DNA of 64,000 nucleotides from Mantamonas sphyraenae (lineage: Eukaryota; CRuMs; Mantamonadidae): positions 496,001 through 560,000 of the forward strand of contig JAPMXV010000052.1 of assembly GCA_026936335.1 (NCBI GenBank), read 5' to 3'. Numbering within the stretch: position 1 is the first letter of the stretch; each line of letters starts with the position of its first letter. Positions 32,078 through 43,364 of the stretch are shown here, in pieces. Both the position numbers and the translations under genes were made by a program. The notes below the pieces were generated by a model. The model was not told where the DNA came from. It did not search any database and saw nothing but the letters and a program-made list of their open reading frames with translations.

Positions 32078-32914
32078 TTACTCCATGTGCCAACCGTTGG
32101 ATACAATGACACTCTGGCCGGTGAGAGAGTTGCTGTCAAAGCCGGCCAAAAAGGCAGCGACCTCGGCGACCTCTTCGCTGGAAACAAACTGCTTGTTGAC
32201 GGTGTCCTTGAGAAAGACGTCCGAGACCACGGCTTCTTCAGTGATGCCGAGGTTCTTTGCCTGGGCGGCGACCTGGCCTTCGACGAGCGGGGTCCACACG
32301 TAGCCGGGGCAGATGAGGTTTGAGCGGATGCCGTACTCGGCGCCCTCCTTGGCAATGACGCGGGTGAGGCCGGCGAGGCCGTGCTTTGCTGCCACGTAGG
32401 GGGCCTTGAGCGGTGAGGCAAGCTTGCTGTGCACACTTCCGGTGAAGATGATGCTTCCGTTGGCCTGGGCCTTGTTGTCTGCAGAGTCGTCGAGCCCAGC
32501 GGCGATGCCTCGCATGACCTCGCGGGCCGTCAGGAAGCAGCCGTCGAGGTTGATGCCAACAACACGCTTCCAGTCGCTGTATTCCAGATCCATGACACTG
32601 GAGATGTGCTGCACGCCTGCGTTTGCAACCAGGGTGTCCACAGTGCCCAGCGCCTTGCTGGCGTTTGCAACGCCGGCCACAACCTGCTCCTCGTCCGTCA
32701 CAAACATGGCTTGCGGGAACACGTCGGCGTCGGAAAAGCCTTCGGCGACCATTTGCTCGCACAGTTGTTCACACTTTCCCTGATCAACGTCACTGACCAC
32801 CACCTTTGCGCCAGACGCGAGGAAGCGGTGTACAATCGCCTTGCCAATGCCTCCTGTGGCGCCGGTGACCAGAGCCACCTTGCCTTGCAGGCTAACCAAT
32901 CCTTTGCTGCTCAT
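32078..32914 (-). CDS. D-3-hydroxybutyrate dehydrogenase-type short-chain dehydrogenase
   Basis: This is a single-exon gene of 278 residues. It has the SDR NAD-binding motif TGATGGIG (about 17-24), the NAG motif LVANAGVQH, and the catalytic Ser-Tyr-Lys in TGSVHSKLASPLKAPYVAAKHG. The block ICPGYVWTPLVEGQV, followed by the bacterial-style FVSSEEVAEVAAFLAGFDSNSLTGQSV, is typical of bacterial 3-hydroxybutyrate dehydrogenases of ketone-body or polyhydroxybutyrate metabolism, which interconvert 3-hydroxybutyrate and acetoacetate with NAD. No targeting peptide is evident from ATG 32914. The open frame upstream lacks an ATG. The close bacterial resemblance and lack of introns are compatible with an old gene transfer, but SDRs are too widespread to be sure. 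Confidence 0.85.
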   Translation of the reverse strand: MSSKGLVSLQGKVALVTGATGGIGKAIVHRFLASGAKVVVSDVDQGKCEQLCEQMVAEGFSDADVFPQAMFVTDEEQVVAGVANASKALGTVDTLVANAGVQHISSVMDLEYSDWKRVVGINLDGCFLTAREVMRGIAAGLDDSADNKAQANGSIIFTGSVHSKLASPLKAPYVAAKHGLAGLTRVIAKEGAEYGIRSNLICPGYVWTPLVEGQVAAQAKNLGITEEAVVSDVFLKDTVNKQFVSSEEVAEVAAFLAGFDSNSLTGQSVIVSNGWHME

Positions 32915-33065
32915 GTGGGCTGTGTTTCCGTTTTCGGGTTTGAAATGTCTCGAGTGTTTGTCGAGATTCCGAGTTGGGGTTGGGTGTTGGAGTGGGTGGG
33001 CCAGGGCCAGAGGGAGCAAGAGATGGTGATTGGAGAGCACGCAACCAGCAAACGAGCATATTCAC

Positions 33066-34499
33066 TCATTGGACCACCGGCCATGTGGCATTGAGGGCGT
33101 GGGAAAAGGGAGAAGCCCAGTCTCGGTCAAAGGCGTTCTGGACGTCGTTGCGGACGTTGGGATGTGTGCTGACAAAGGCGACGCCGGCAGTGTCGATGTA
33201 GTAGTCGCCGGACCAATTGCTTGTGCCCACATAGGCGTGGGAGTCTGTGACCTGGAACTTGGCGTGGTTGACACGTGTAAAGGGAACAGCGGCGCCGGTG
33301 GGATCAGGGGGCACGACAAACAGACGGACGTCGACGTTGTCGAGGACGTTGAGGGAGCGAAGGTACATGATTTGGTCAGCGCGAGTGTGGTTCCAGAAGC
33401 CAATGAGCATCTGGACTTTGATGCCGCGGAGGGCGGCAGAGCGGATGGCGTCGTCGATGGGTGGGAAGTACTGGGGAGTGCTGTAGAGGACGGACGGTGA
33501 GTAGTCCATGACCTCCATTTTCACAAAAGAGGCAGCGTTGTTGATGGTGTCGACCATGGCGTCGAGGTCAAAGGTGCGGCCCATGGGACACAGGTTCTTT
33601 GGGGAGCTGCTGAAGTAGACAGAGCCCGTCTGGTCGTCGAGTTGCATGGACCAAGGGTTGGACTGGTTGTGCAGCGGCTCCATGGACTGGGGCCAAACGG
33701 ACGGGAGGGAGGTAACTGCACCGGCCTCGTAGTACATGGCAAAGACCTTGTAGAGGTCGCGTGCGAGGCAGGAGCAGGAGGTGATGTACACGCCAAGTTC
33801 CTTGACCTGGGTCAGGGAGCGCCAATCCATGTTTGCAGAGCCGACGTACATGGAAGAGTTGTCGGCGAGGATGAACTTTGTGTGGAGGACACCCGAGTGG
33901 GTGGGATAGAACTTTGGCATGTCGACGACGCGGACCGAGGCGTAGCCTGCGTCGGCAAGGGCACGTGCATCGTCGGGCTGGTTGTTATCGATGGACTGGC
34001 TAATGGCAATGCGGATGGACACGCCACGCTTGGCAGCGTCGACCAGGGCCTGGTAGACGGCACGGCCTTCTTGAGAGCCGGTCCCCTCGGGGCCGTGCTG
34101 GTTGAAGGTCATGTAGAAGCATGCGATGTCCAGGGACTTTTTGGCGCCGTTGATGATGTCCAAGTAAGCCTGGGCAATGCTGACGTTTGTGTGGAGGGTC
34201 TGGTTGATACCGTAGGGGATGGACTCGACGAGTTGGTACTGGCAGGAGCCGTCGCAGGTTTCGGCACGCTTCTTGGCGGCCTGGGCCTGAGACTGTTCCT
34301 GGTGGATGACGACGCCGACGCAGAAGAGCATGATAAGGATGAGGAGGACGGCAATGCCGACGACCCAGTTGTTGCGCCTCATGGCGTCCATGCGGGTCCA
34401 GAAACGGGGCAGCCATTTGCTTCCTTCCTCGAGGTCAGAAAGCGGGGTGAAGGTGCCGTTGCCGTGGTTGGTGTTGCTTGTACGCCACGGAGAGGACAT
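33066..34499 (-). CDS. PLD3/PLD4-like type II membrane phospholipase D-family protein
   Basis: This is a single-exon gene of 477 residues. A single hydrophobic anchor near the N-terminus (NWVVGIAVLLILIMLFCVGVV, about 44-64), preceded by a short cytosolic tail, gives type II topology with a lumenal enzyme. Two HKD motifs are present, HTKFILADNSSMYVGSANMDW and NHAKFQVTDSHAYVGTSNW, each with the required His-x-Lys-x4-Asp. The spacing and the surrounding sequence (RSLTQVKELGVYI) resemble animal PLD3/PLD4, which are lysosomal 5' exonucleases for single-stranded nucleic acids as well as lipid enzymes. N-x-S/T sites fit a lumenal location. Start ATG 34499 is used because the upstream frame begins with TTG. 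It shares an 88-bp divergent intergenic region with a secreted 2H phosphoesterase. Confidence 0.88.
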   Translation of the reverse strand: MSSPWRTSNTNHGNGTFTPLSDLEEGSKWLPRFWTRMDAMRRNNWVVGIAVLLILIMLFCVGVVIHQEQSQAQAAKKRAETCDGSCQYQLVESIPYGINQTLHTNVSIAQAYLDIINGAKKSLDIACFYMTFNQHGPEGTGSQEGRAVYQALVDAAKRGVSIRIAISQSIDNNQPDDARALADAGYASVRVVDMPKFYPTHSGVLHTKFILADNSSMYVGSANMDWRSLTQVKELGVYITSCSCLARDLYKVFAMYYEAGAVTSLPSVWPQSMEPLHNQSNPWSMQLDDQTGSVYFSSSPKNLCPMGRTFDLDAMVDTINNAASFVKMEVMDYSPSVLYSTPQYFPPIDDAIRSAALRGIKVQMLIGFWNHTRADQIMYLRSLNVLDNVDVRLFVVPPDPTGAAVPFTRVNHAKFQVTDSHAYVGTSNWSGDYYIDTAGVAFVSTHPNVRNDVQNAFDRDWASPFSHALNATWPVVQ

Positions 34500-34587
34500 G
34501 GGTGGCGTGGGTGGGGGGGCGAGGGGGAGAGGAAGGGGTTGAATGCAGAAGAGGTGGGTGCGGGAGCGAGCCAAAGCAAAAACAGGG

Positions 34588-35408
34588 ATGCGACCGAGCA
34601 GAAGTGGCGGCAGCGTGCAGGTGTTGCTTGTGCTGACGCTGGCGAGCGTACTGAGCGCATGTGTGGCTCAGGATACGGTGAGTGGCAAGTGAGTGGCAAG
34701 ATGCACGAGGTAAAGACGGACAGGGAGGGGGAGGGAGGCTGACGCAGAGGTACGCAGGGTGAAACGCTGGATATCCACCTGAGCGTGGATTCGGAAACGC
34801 ACCAGCTGATTCTGGACTACAACGAGATGATCCATGAGAAGGACAGCAACGATGACATCGACTTTAGCACAAAGGACATGCCACATGTGACACTGTACCT
34901 GACTGCGTTCCAGGGGAGCAAGGTGGACACGCTGTTGCAACGGTTGAGTGCCCTGTCCGCGAGCGGGGCCATGCGGTGCGCCAATGCATCGGAATGTGTG
35001 TATGAGTTGACGGATTTGAGTGTGAGCGGGCAGTTTGCCATGTGGAACGTGAGCAACAGTGCGTTTCTGCAGCGAATGAGCGACACGATTGTCAACGCCA
35101 CGTGCGACCTGATTGTGCCGAACCAGCCTGTGCCCGGGTGGGTCAACTCGCTGCCCGAGCCCGAGCGTAGCGAAAAGATCCGAATGATCCAAAAGTACGG
35201 GTCACCCAACGTGTTTAGTCAATTTCAGCCGCACATTACCATGGCGTGGGACGGAACGACGCCCGAGAAGCTGGCACAGGTGGTAGGCGAGCTGGATGCC
35301 CAACCAAGGACAGTGAGGCCGCCGAGTGTGGCTGTGGGACACACGGGTCCGCATGGGACGGTGGTGTCCGGGGGCACGTTGGACGAGTGGCTGGTTCAGC
35401 CGGAATGA
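34588..35408 (+). CDS. Secreted or lumenal 2H phosphoesterase-like protein
   Basis: I read exons 34588-34677 and 34758-35408 (246 residues). The first exon encodes a signal peptide (VLLVLTLASVLSACVAQ). The mature part carries two His-x-Thr motifs, HVTLYL and PHITMAW, spaced about 125 residues apart with the expected strand context. This is the hallmark of the 2H superfamily (LigT, cyclic phosphodiesterase, AKAP7), whose members hydrolyse 2',3'-cyclic or 2'-5' nucleotides. Several N-glycosylation sites and paired cysteines fit a lumenal or secreted enzyme. Of the two candidate acceptors I use the second CGCAG, because the first leads into an immediate stop. The actual substrate is unknown. Confidence 0.75.
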
Positions 35409-35425
35409 ACTTGAAGTGATTGGCC

Positions 35426-37524
<2,099 letters not shown>

Positions 37525-37722
37525 GAATGTTGACAATGAACGATGGTTTATGTGTGTGTATGTATGTGTGTTGTTTTGGGGGATGATGGGGTTGCCAGGG
37601 AGGTTGTGGACGGGAGGAAGGGAAGGAGGGCGGACGCTCGGTTTGCCGATGCCTGCCAGGAAGGGGAGAATGGGGTGGAGAGGGGCCAAGGGGCCAAGGG
37701 GCCAAGATGACGTTGAGGCTCG

Positions 37723-38427
37723 TCACTTTTTTGCCATCTTGCGTTCAAACTCCGCCCAGTAGTCCTTGCCGAAGCGGCTGAGCCTGCTGATGGAGCCGGC
37801 CTTCTTGAGCAGCTCCTTCTCGTTGGAGGTGTTCTGTCGAATGGTGTGGAGCTCCTTGGCTGAGTGGCGAACAGCATGCTGGAGCTCGGATTGGTCGATG
37901 GATGATGCAGGGCGGGCCTCAAACATGCGGATGGTCGCGTCGAGGGAACTGATGCGCTGCTCGCGCTTCAGGATGAGCTGGTCGAGCTCCTGGATCCAGC
38001 GGGTACGCAGTGCATGCACCAGAAGCTGTATTTTCTCTTCTTCAGAGGTTTGGTTTGAGCCGACGCCACGCAGGACCTTGTCTTCGTCCTTGAGGAGTTT
38101 GCGGTAGCGCTTCTCCATTCGCTGGCGGGAAATTGGGGTGAAGGAGGGTAGGCAGAGTAGACACAACAGGAAGTGTGGAGTGGGGCAGGGGTGGTTGGAG
38201 GGTGTGAGCGAAACGGGGAGCGGGCAGTGGGCAATGGGAGCGGCGTGCAAACGTACCTTTGGGGTCAAGGTGTCCTGGTCGACTGTGCCGGCGACGAGCG
38301 GATGGGCACGGACGGCGCGGGAGATCATGTTTGTTTCTTTCTCGCCATACTTTTGGACAAAGAGGGCAAGGAGGAGTTTGGAGCGTGTGGTGAGCTCGGG
38401 TCGTTTAGACGCCTTGCTGCTGCTCAT
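37723..38427 (-). CDS. BRD8 N-terminal-like (SANT-type) protein, possible NuA4/TIP60 subunit
   Basis: I read exons 38427-38257 and 38121-37723 (189 residues). The N-terminus (LTTRSKLLLALFVQKYGEKET then MISRAVRAH) resembles the SANT-like start of BRD8, where WSTREKL...SGDQNWVSVSRAI precedes a long helical segment. The rest is an extended coiled coil (RMEKRYRKLLKDEDK, ELDQLILKREQRI). There is no bromodomain, so this would be a short BRD8-like subunit or an unrelated protein with a Myb-like fold. It is read as nuclear only by analogy. It diverges from the DUF427 gene. Confidence 0.5.
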   Translation of the reverse strand: MSSSKASKRPELTTRSKLLLALFVQKYGEKETNMISRAVRAHPLVAGTVDQDTLTPKVRLHAAPIAHCPLPVSLTPSNHPCPTPHFLLCLLCLPSFTPISRQRMEKRYRKLLKDEDKVLRGVGSNQTSEEEKIQLLVHALRTRWIQELDQLILKREQRISSLDATIRMFEARPASSIDQSELQHAVRHSAKELHTIRQNTSNEKELLKKAGSISRLSRFGKDYWAEFERKMAKK

Positions 38428-38604
38428 GGTTTTGGGCGCGATGGCGCAGGCAAGGCAGACAATGAGCACACATCTGGGGCGACAGGGAGCGGGTGTGGCT
38501 GTGTTGGTGGCTGTGCTGTGGTGGTGGCGAACGTTGTGGCGAACGTTGTGGCGATTGGGGAGGGACACGCGCTGGGGGACGCAGACCTGTCGAGAGTGCA
38601 AAGC

Positions 38605-39188
38605 ATGAGCAGCACAGAAAAAAGCGAGGAGAGCGTGTGGGACTACCCACGTCCACCTGCCCTGGATGAGATGGGCAAGCACGTCAAGGTGGTGTACAAC
38701 GGTGTGGTGATCGCCGAGACGGATTCCGCGCTGCGAATCCTAGAGACAAGCCATCCACCGACAGTGTACATTCCCAAAGAGGACATCAACATGGAGTACC
38801 TGGAAGAGGTGTCTGGCAAGTCGAGCTACTGCGAATGGAAGGGTGGGTTGTGGCCAAAGTAGCTGGAGTTCCGGCGGAGAGTTGCGGCACGGAAGACTGG
38901 CTGACGTATTCATACGTGTACCATTATGCAGGGGCAGCCACATACTACGATATCGTGGTGGACGGAAAGACAAGCAAAGCGGCAGCATGGACGTACTTGG
39001 AGCCGAACAAGACGTACGCAAAGCTGGAGGGCCACCTGTGCTTCTACGCCTCACGTGTGGATGAAGCATGGGTGGATGATGAGCAGGTGGTTCCGCAGGA
39101 AGGGGATTTTTACGGCGGATGGATCTACGCGGGCATTTCGGGCGGGGAGAAGGGGTTCAAGGGAAGGCCGGGCACGCTGTGGTGGTGA
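38605..39188 (+). CDS. DUF427 family protein
   Basis: I read exons 38605-38842 and 38932-39188 (164 residues). Splicing restores the family core YCEWKG|AATYYDIVVDGK...AAWTY. DUF427 proteins are small beta-rich proteins, common in bacteria and fungi, with the pattern CPWKG-x-ASYY and a following AAWxYPEP. Here the order is VWDYPRPP, VKVVYNGVVIAET, YIPKEDINMEYL, then the core. The biochemical role is not known for the family. Start ATG 38605 is chosen because it precedes the conserved N-terminal block. An in-frame extension upstream overlaps the divergent gene's promoter. Confidence 0.82.
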
Positions 39189-39247
39189 TGGAAGGGAAGG
39201 GAACAAGGGAACTGGAATGGATGGAAGTTAGGAAATGCATTTGGGGA

Positions 39248-41979
39248 TCACTTCTTGAGCTGGTCGAGGGCGTTGGTGCTCTCGTACTGCTCGTACTGGT
39301 GGATCTTGTTTGCGACGAGGGACTTGAGCGGACCGAGGATGCGCTCAAAGGTGGACCGCTCGAGACGGAGGGCCACCACATCCTCTGTTGCGGTGACTGT
39401 GCATGCCCTGGGGTCGTTGGTGAGAAGAGCAAGCTCGCCAAAGTAGTCGCCTGCGCCGAGGCGGCCAACCACGTTGACCGAGTTTCCTTCCTCTTGGTCA
39501 TTGCCCTGTGGGGCTTTGGTGCACACGACCTTGCCCGACTCGATGATGTACTGTGGGACAGGTGGTAGGTGGTGGGTGGTGGGTGGGCTGTTGTCAGTGG
39601 GGTGTGGTCGGTGGGGGGTAGGGTGTTTTGGGGGTTGGCACGACATACAAAGAATTCGCTGTTTGCAGCATCCATGCCGTCCCCTTCGTTGATGATGGCC
39701 TCGCCCTCCTTGAATTTCTGCTCTGTGAGGGCGTCGGCCAGTGAGTAACGCTCGTAGTTGTCGAGGCTCTCTGTAGGCGCGGAAAGGTTTGCGGTTTGTG
39801 GGGTGGGAGATGTGAGCGGACGTGGGTAGAGCAGGGTGGGTAGCAGGGGTGGAAACAGGCAGAGACAACATACCGAGGAGGGGCACCTTGTCGAGAAACT
39901 CCTTGTACTGGTCACGGCGCTGTTGGGTGGTGTTGAGGAGAATGTGCTTGTAGCTGAGCCTGTCGACTGCCCACAGGCGTGAATCCTCGACGGCTATGAC
40001 GGTGGCGGCACGGGGAGTATCATACATGAGGGCCAGCTCGCCAAAGCTGTCTCCGTGGGAGCAGGTGAGCACCTTGACGGGCTCTGCGTCCCCTTGCTGG
40101 ACAAAGATGTCGCACACGCCTGTGTCGACGACGTAAAAGTAGTCGCCCTCGTCGCCTGTGAAGGGTGGGTGGCGTGCCGGTGTGAGCAGGAGAGTTGTGG
40201 GGAGAGGGGGAGGGTAACCACGGGTGTACAGAGCAAGGGAACGTACCTTGACGGATGATGACTGCATCCTTGTCAAACTTCTTCTCCACCATGGCGTTAA
40301 GGACTGCTGTGCGCTGCTCGTCGTCGAGGATGCGGATGAGAAAGTTGCCCGAGACCATTTCGCGCAAGCTCGCGAGCTCCTCCGAGCTCTTTGGCACGAT
40401 CATGGGCTTGAAGTCGGCCTGTGGGAGTGTGCAGTGCAACATGGGTTGGGTTGGGCCGCGCGGTAGGTGTGGGGTCAGTTGTGCTGCGCCGTATGCAGTG
40501 TCGGAGAGAAGTGCAGCGAAATGGAAGGTCCAAAAAAAAAAGGAGGTGTCCCTTTTGTGTTGTGGCCAGGAAACGTCGGAATCGGCCAGGCGATTGTGGC
40601 GGGCTGGGAATGAATGGTCCAATGTGGGTTGGAGAGGCTGGGTGCAGTGTCACGTACCCTGGTCACACTCTCTGCAGAGACGCCCGAGCGGCGTTTCTTG
40701 GAGCCGGGACCCAACGGGCTTCGCAGGTGTCCGTTCTTTGCGTCGGCGTTCTCTGCAGCGACGTCGTCGTCGTCGTCTGCCTCGAGGAGCTCCTTGAGGG
40801 TCTCGGAGGCACCGAGGGGCAGCAGGTCGAGCGGACGCATGCCGTCGTCGTTGTGGACACCCTTGAGGGCGCCGGATATCACGAGCTCTTGGCACATGGA
40901 CTCGTGGCCGTATTTTGCGGCCAGATGGAGCGGGGTGTTGCCGTTTTCATCCCGCGTGTCGAGATGTTCCTTGTACTCACCGAGACGCTGGACGACATCA
41001 CTCTGTTGACGAGGGGGGATGGGGTGCAGGAAGACCGAGACGGCAGGGAGTGTGTGAGTGTAAACAAAGGACGCACGCGGACATTCGGAAACGCAGGAAA
41101 ACTCGGACCTGCGCCAGGGCCACAGGTCGCCAGGAGCAGGCGGTGCGCGTGGAGGCCTCGGCAGTCGGCCATGGAACATAGACGTAGAGAGTACACGGCA
41201 GGAGGGACATCTGGGCTGGGGCTGGGAAAGCGGCAGAAGAAGGAAGCAGCGGGTGGGGAACGGCCGCATCGAAAAAGTTGGGCAACGGTTTTTCGTGGCG
41301 AGACGTACAAGTTGGCAGCGCACAGCGTGGTGCAGGGGAGGGTTGACGATGCCACGTTCAAACTCGCTGTCGGCGGCGTCGATCATACAGATGGCCTCGT
41401 GTTGTTGGCCCTGTGAAAGGTGTGAGGAGGAGAGTTTGAGCGCGGACTGGGATGGATCTCGACTGCCGGGTAGAGGGACGGGAAAAAGAACAAAAACAAG
41501 GGCAGTTCCGCAAAGAGGTGTGGTGACAAACATACCTTGTCCATAGCATAGATGAGGGCGCTGATAGGTTTCTGGCCAGGAGCGACGGAGCACTCGATAA
41601 AGGGATCGACGTTGTCAACCTCGCAAAGCAACTGGATGCCGTTCGCGTTTTCGGTCTCGATGAAGAAGTGCAAGGCCGAGAGCTTGCGGCCGTCGTCGGT
41701 GTCCACGAGGGTATTCACGGGCAGGACAACGCCTGCGTCAAAGGCGTCGTCCAGTGCCGCACTGTCGTCAGCCAGCACATGCCGGACAAACTCCTCGGTG
41801 CTCATCTGTGCGGAGGGAGAGGAGCCGCTCTCTCGACCGGACTTTTTGGCAGCGGCCGGAGCCGTGGCATGGTCGCTCTCCTCGGCCGCCGCCTGGTCTC
41901 CTGGGCTGAGGCTTTGGTTGCTCATGCCTGGGTTGGCCGCGGACTTGTCCTTTGCGGCGGTGGAGGTTCCACAGCCCAT
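39248..41979 (-). CDS. cAMP-dependent protein kinase regulatory subunit with N-terminal ankyrin repeats
   Basis: I read seven exons: 41979-41536, 41410-41309, 41002-40658, 40418-40247, 40155-39874, 39770-39649 and 39550-39248, giving 589 residues. The N-terminus MGCGTSTAAK is a strong myristoylation and palmitoylation signal. Ankyrin-type repeats follow (about 75-240: LSALHFFIETENANGIQLL, NGNTPLHLAAKYGHESMC). Then comes an inhibitor sequence KKRRSGVSAE (RRSGV at 286-290, a pseudosubstrate with Gly at the phosphorylation position). Two cyclic-nucleotide domains follow, with phosphate-binding cassettes FGELALMYDTPRAATV and FGELALLTNDPRACTV, which keep the Glu and Arg for cAMP. The usual dimerisation/docking helix is absent and replaced by ankyrins and a lipid anchor. 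The protein should tether and inhibit a PKA catalytic subunit at membranes. It diverges from CPSF30, with 77 bp between starts. Confidence 0.88.
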
Positions 41980-42056
41980 TGTCGCAAAAGGCAGCTGAGT
42001 GTTGGTTTTTGTTTGGCGACGCCGGGGCCAGGCAAAACTGGTCCCATCACCCAAGC

Positions 42057-43187
42057 ATGGACGTGGTGTTTGAGCCCCTCACGCGAGAGGAGATGTTTGA
42101 CATCGAGGAGGAGCTGGAGAAGAGGGATCCCGACGTGAAGCTGAAGGAACCTTGTAGGTTGCCAAAGCGGCGAGAATGTGCTGGAAGGGGCGCGAGGGCT
42201 TTGCTTGTCAAGGGACGCTGGAAGCTGACATGGACCTCATGGGCACTTGTGGATGTGTGTATGTGTACATGTGTGGATGTGTGTGCGTGTGCGTGGATGT
42301 GATTTGTGTTTTCGTGTGTGCGTGTGTGCGTATGTGCGCGTGTGTGGGGTGCGGGCACGTACGGAACCGGAAACCGCGCCGGTGCAGCGCCCAATGCGTG
42401 CGTATACTATCTGAGAGGCAACTGCAGGAACGGCACGCGATGCCCGTACCCGCACGAGAAGGGCTCGACTGTGGTGTGCAAGCATTGGCTACGCGGCCTG
42501 TGTAAAAAGGGGGAGAACTGCGAATTTTTGCACGAGTACAACCTGGAAAAGGTGAGTGTCGTCGAGGTCGACAGAGGGCCGAGAGCGCACAGGGGGAGGA
42601 TGGTGGAGGGGCGGCAACTCACACGCAGCGGATCACGTACAAAGATGCCCGAGTGCTTCTTCTACAACACATACGGCGAGTGCAACAACGAAGAATGTTT
42701 GTACAAGCACATTGACCCGGACGACAAGGTGGTTATTTGTCCCTGGTACACAAGGGGCTTTTGCAAGCATGGCCCACGCTGCAGGCACAAGCATGAGAAG
42801 AAGGAAGCGTGCCAGGACTACCTGGACGGCCTGTGCCTGCTGGGACCAAACTGCGAGTTTGGGCATCCCAAGTACGAGCACCTGAGCGAGCAGGAGGTGG
42901 CTGAGCTGAGCAGCAACAGCAGAGAGCGCAACAAGTACCGCTGCCACAAGTGTGGCGAGTACGGGCACAAGGGCGTGGATTGCCCAAGGACAATGGAGCT
43001 GGCGGAGGAATCATCGATGCAGCAGCGATCCAGCAGGCCTCCGCTCGAGTCGGTGCAGTGTTACAAGTGTGGCGAGTATGGTCACTATGCCAACCACTGC
43101 CCAAACCCACGCAACGACTCTGTGCAGCGGCCACGCGTGCAGTTTACTGGCAACGGGATTCCTCGCGGGTTTCCAGGGTCAAGGTGA
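42057..43187 (+). CDS. CPSF4: Cleavage and polyadenylation factor CPSF30
   Basis: I read exons 42057-42153, 42388-42551 and 42645-43187 (267 residues). CPSF30 recognises the AAUAAA signal. CCCH fingers run from CVYYLRGNCRNGTRCPYPH through VVCKHWLRGLCKKGENCEFLH, the MPECFFYNTYGEC finger, CPWYTRGFCKHGPRC and ACQDYLDGLCLLGPNC. They match animal CPSF4, including VVCKHWLRGLCKKG and EFLHEYN. Two CCHC zinc knuckles follow (YRCHKCGEYGHKGVDC and VQCYKCGEYGHYANHC), one more than in some animals. The second intron is 93 bp with an AAAG acceptor and no in-frame stop, so it could be retained as 31 extra residues. The first intron is rich in TG repeats. Confidence 0.92.
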
Positions 43188-43364
43188 TGGGAGGAACAAG
43201 ACGATGATGGAAGTGGGGATGTGAGAAATGGAAAACATGACGCACAAGATCTGGACAGAGAGAGTGAGAGTGAGTGAGAGAGCAGGGGAAGACAGTTGCG
43301 GGGCCGGGTTTCAATCAAAACTTCTTTGCATTGCTTGCTGACCACAGCGCGCCGAACGCCATTC

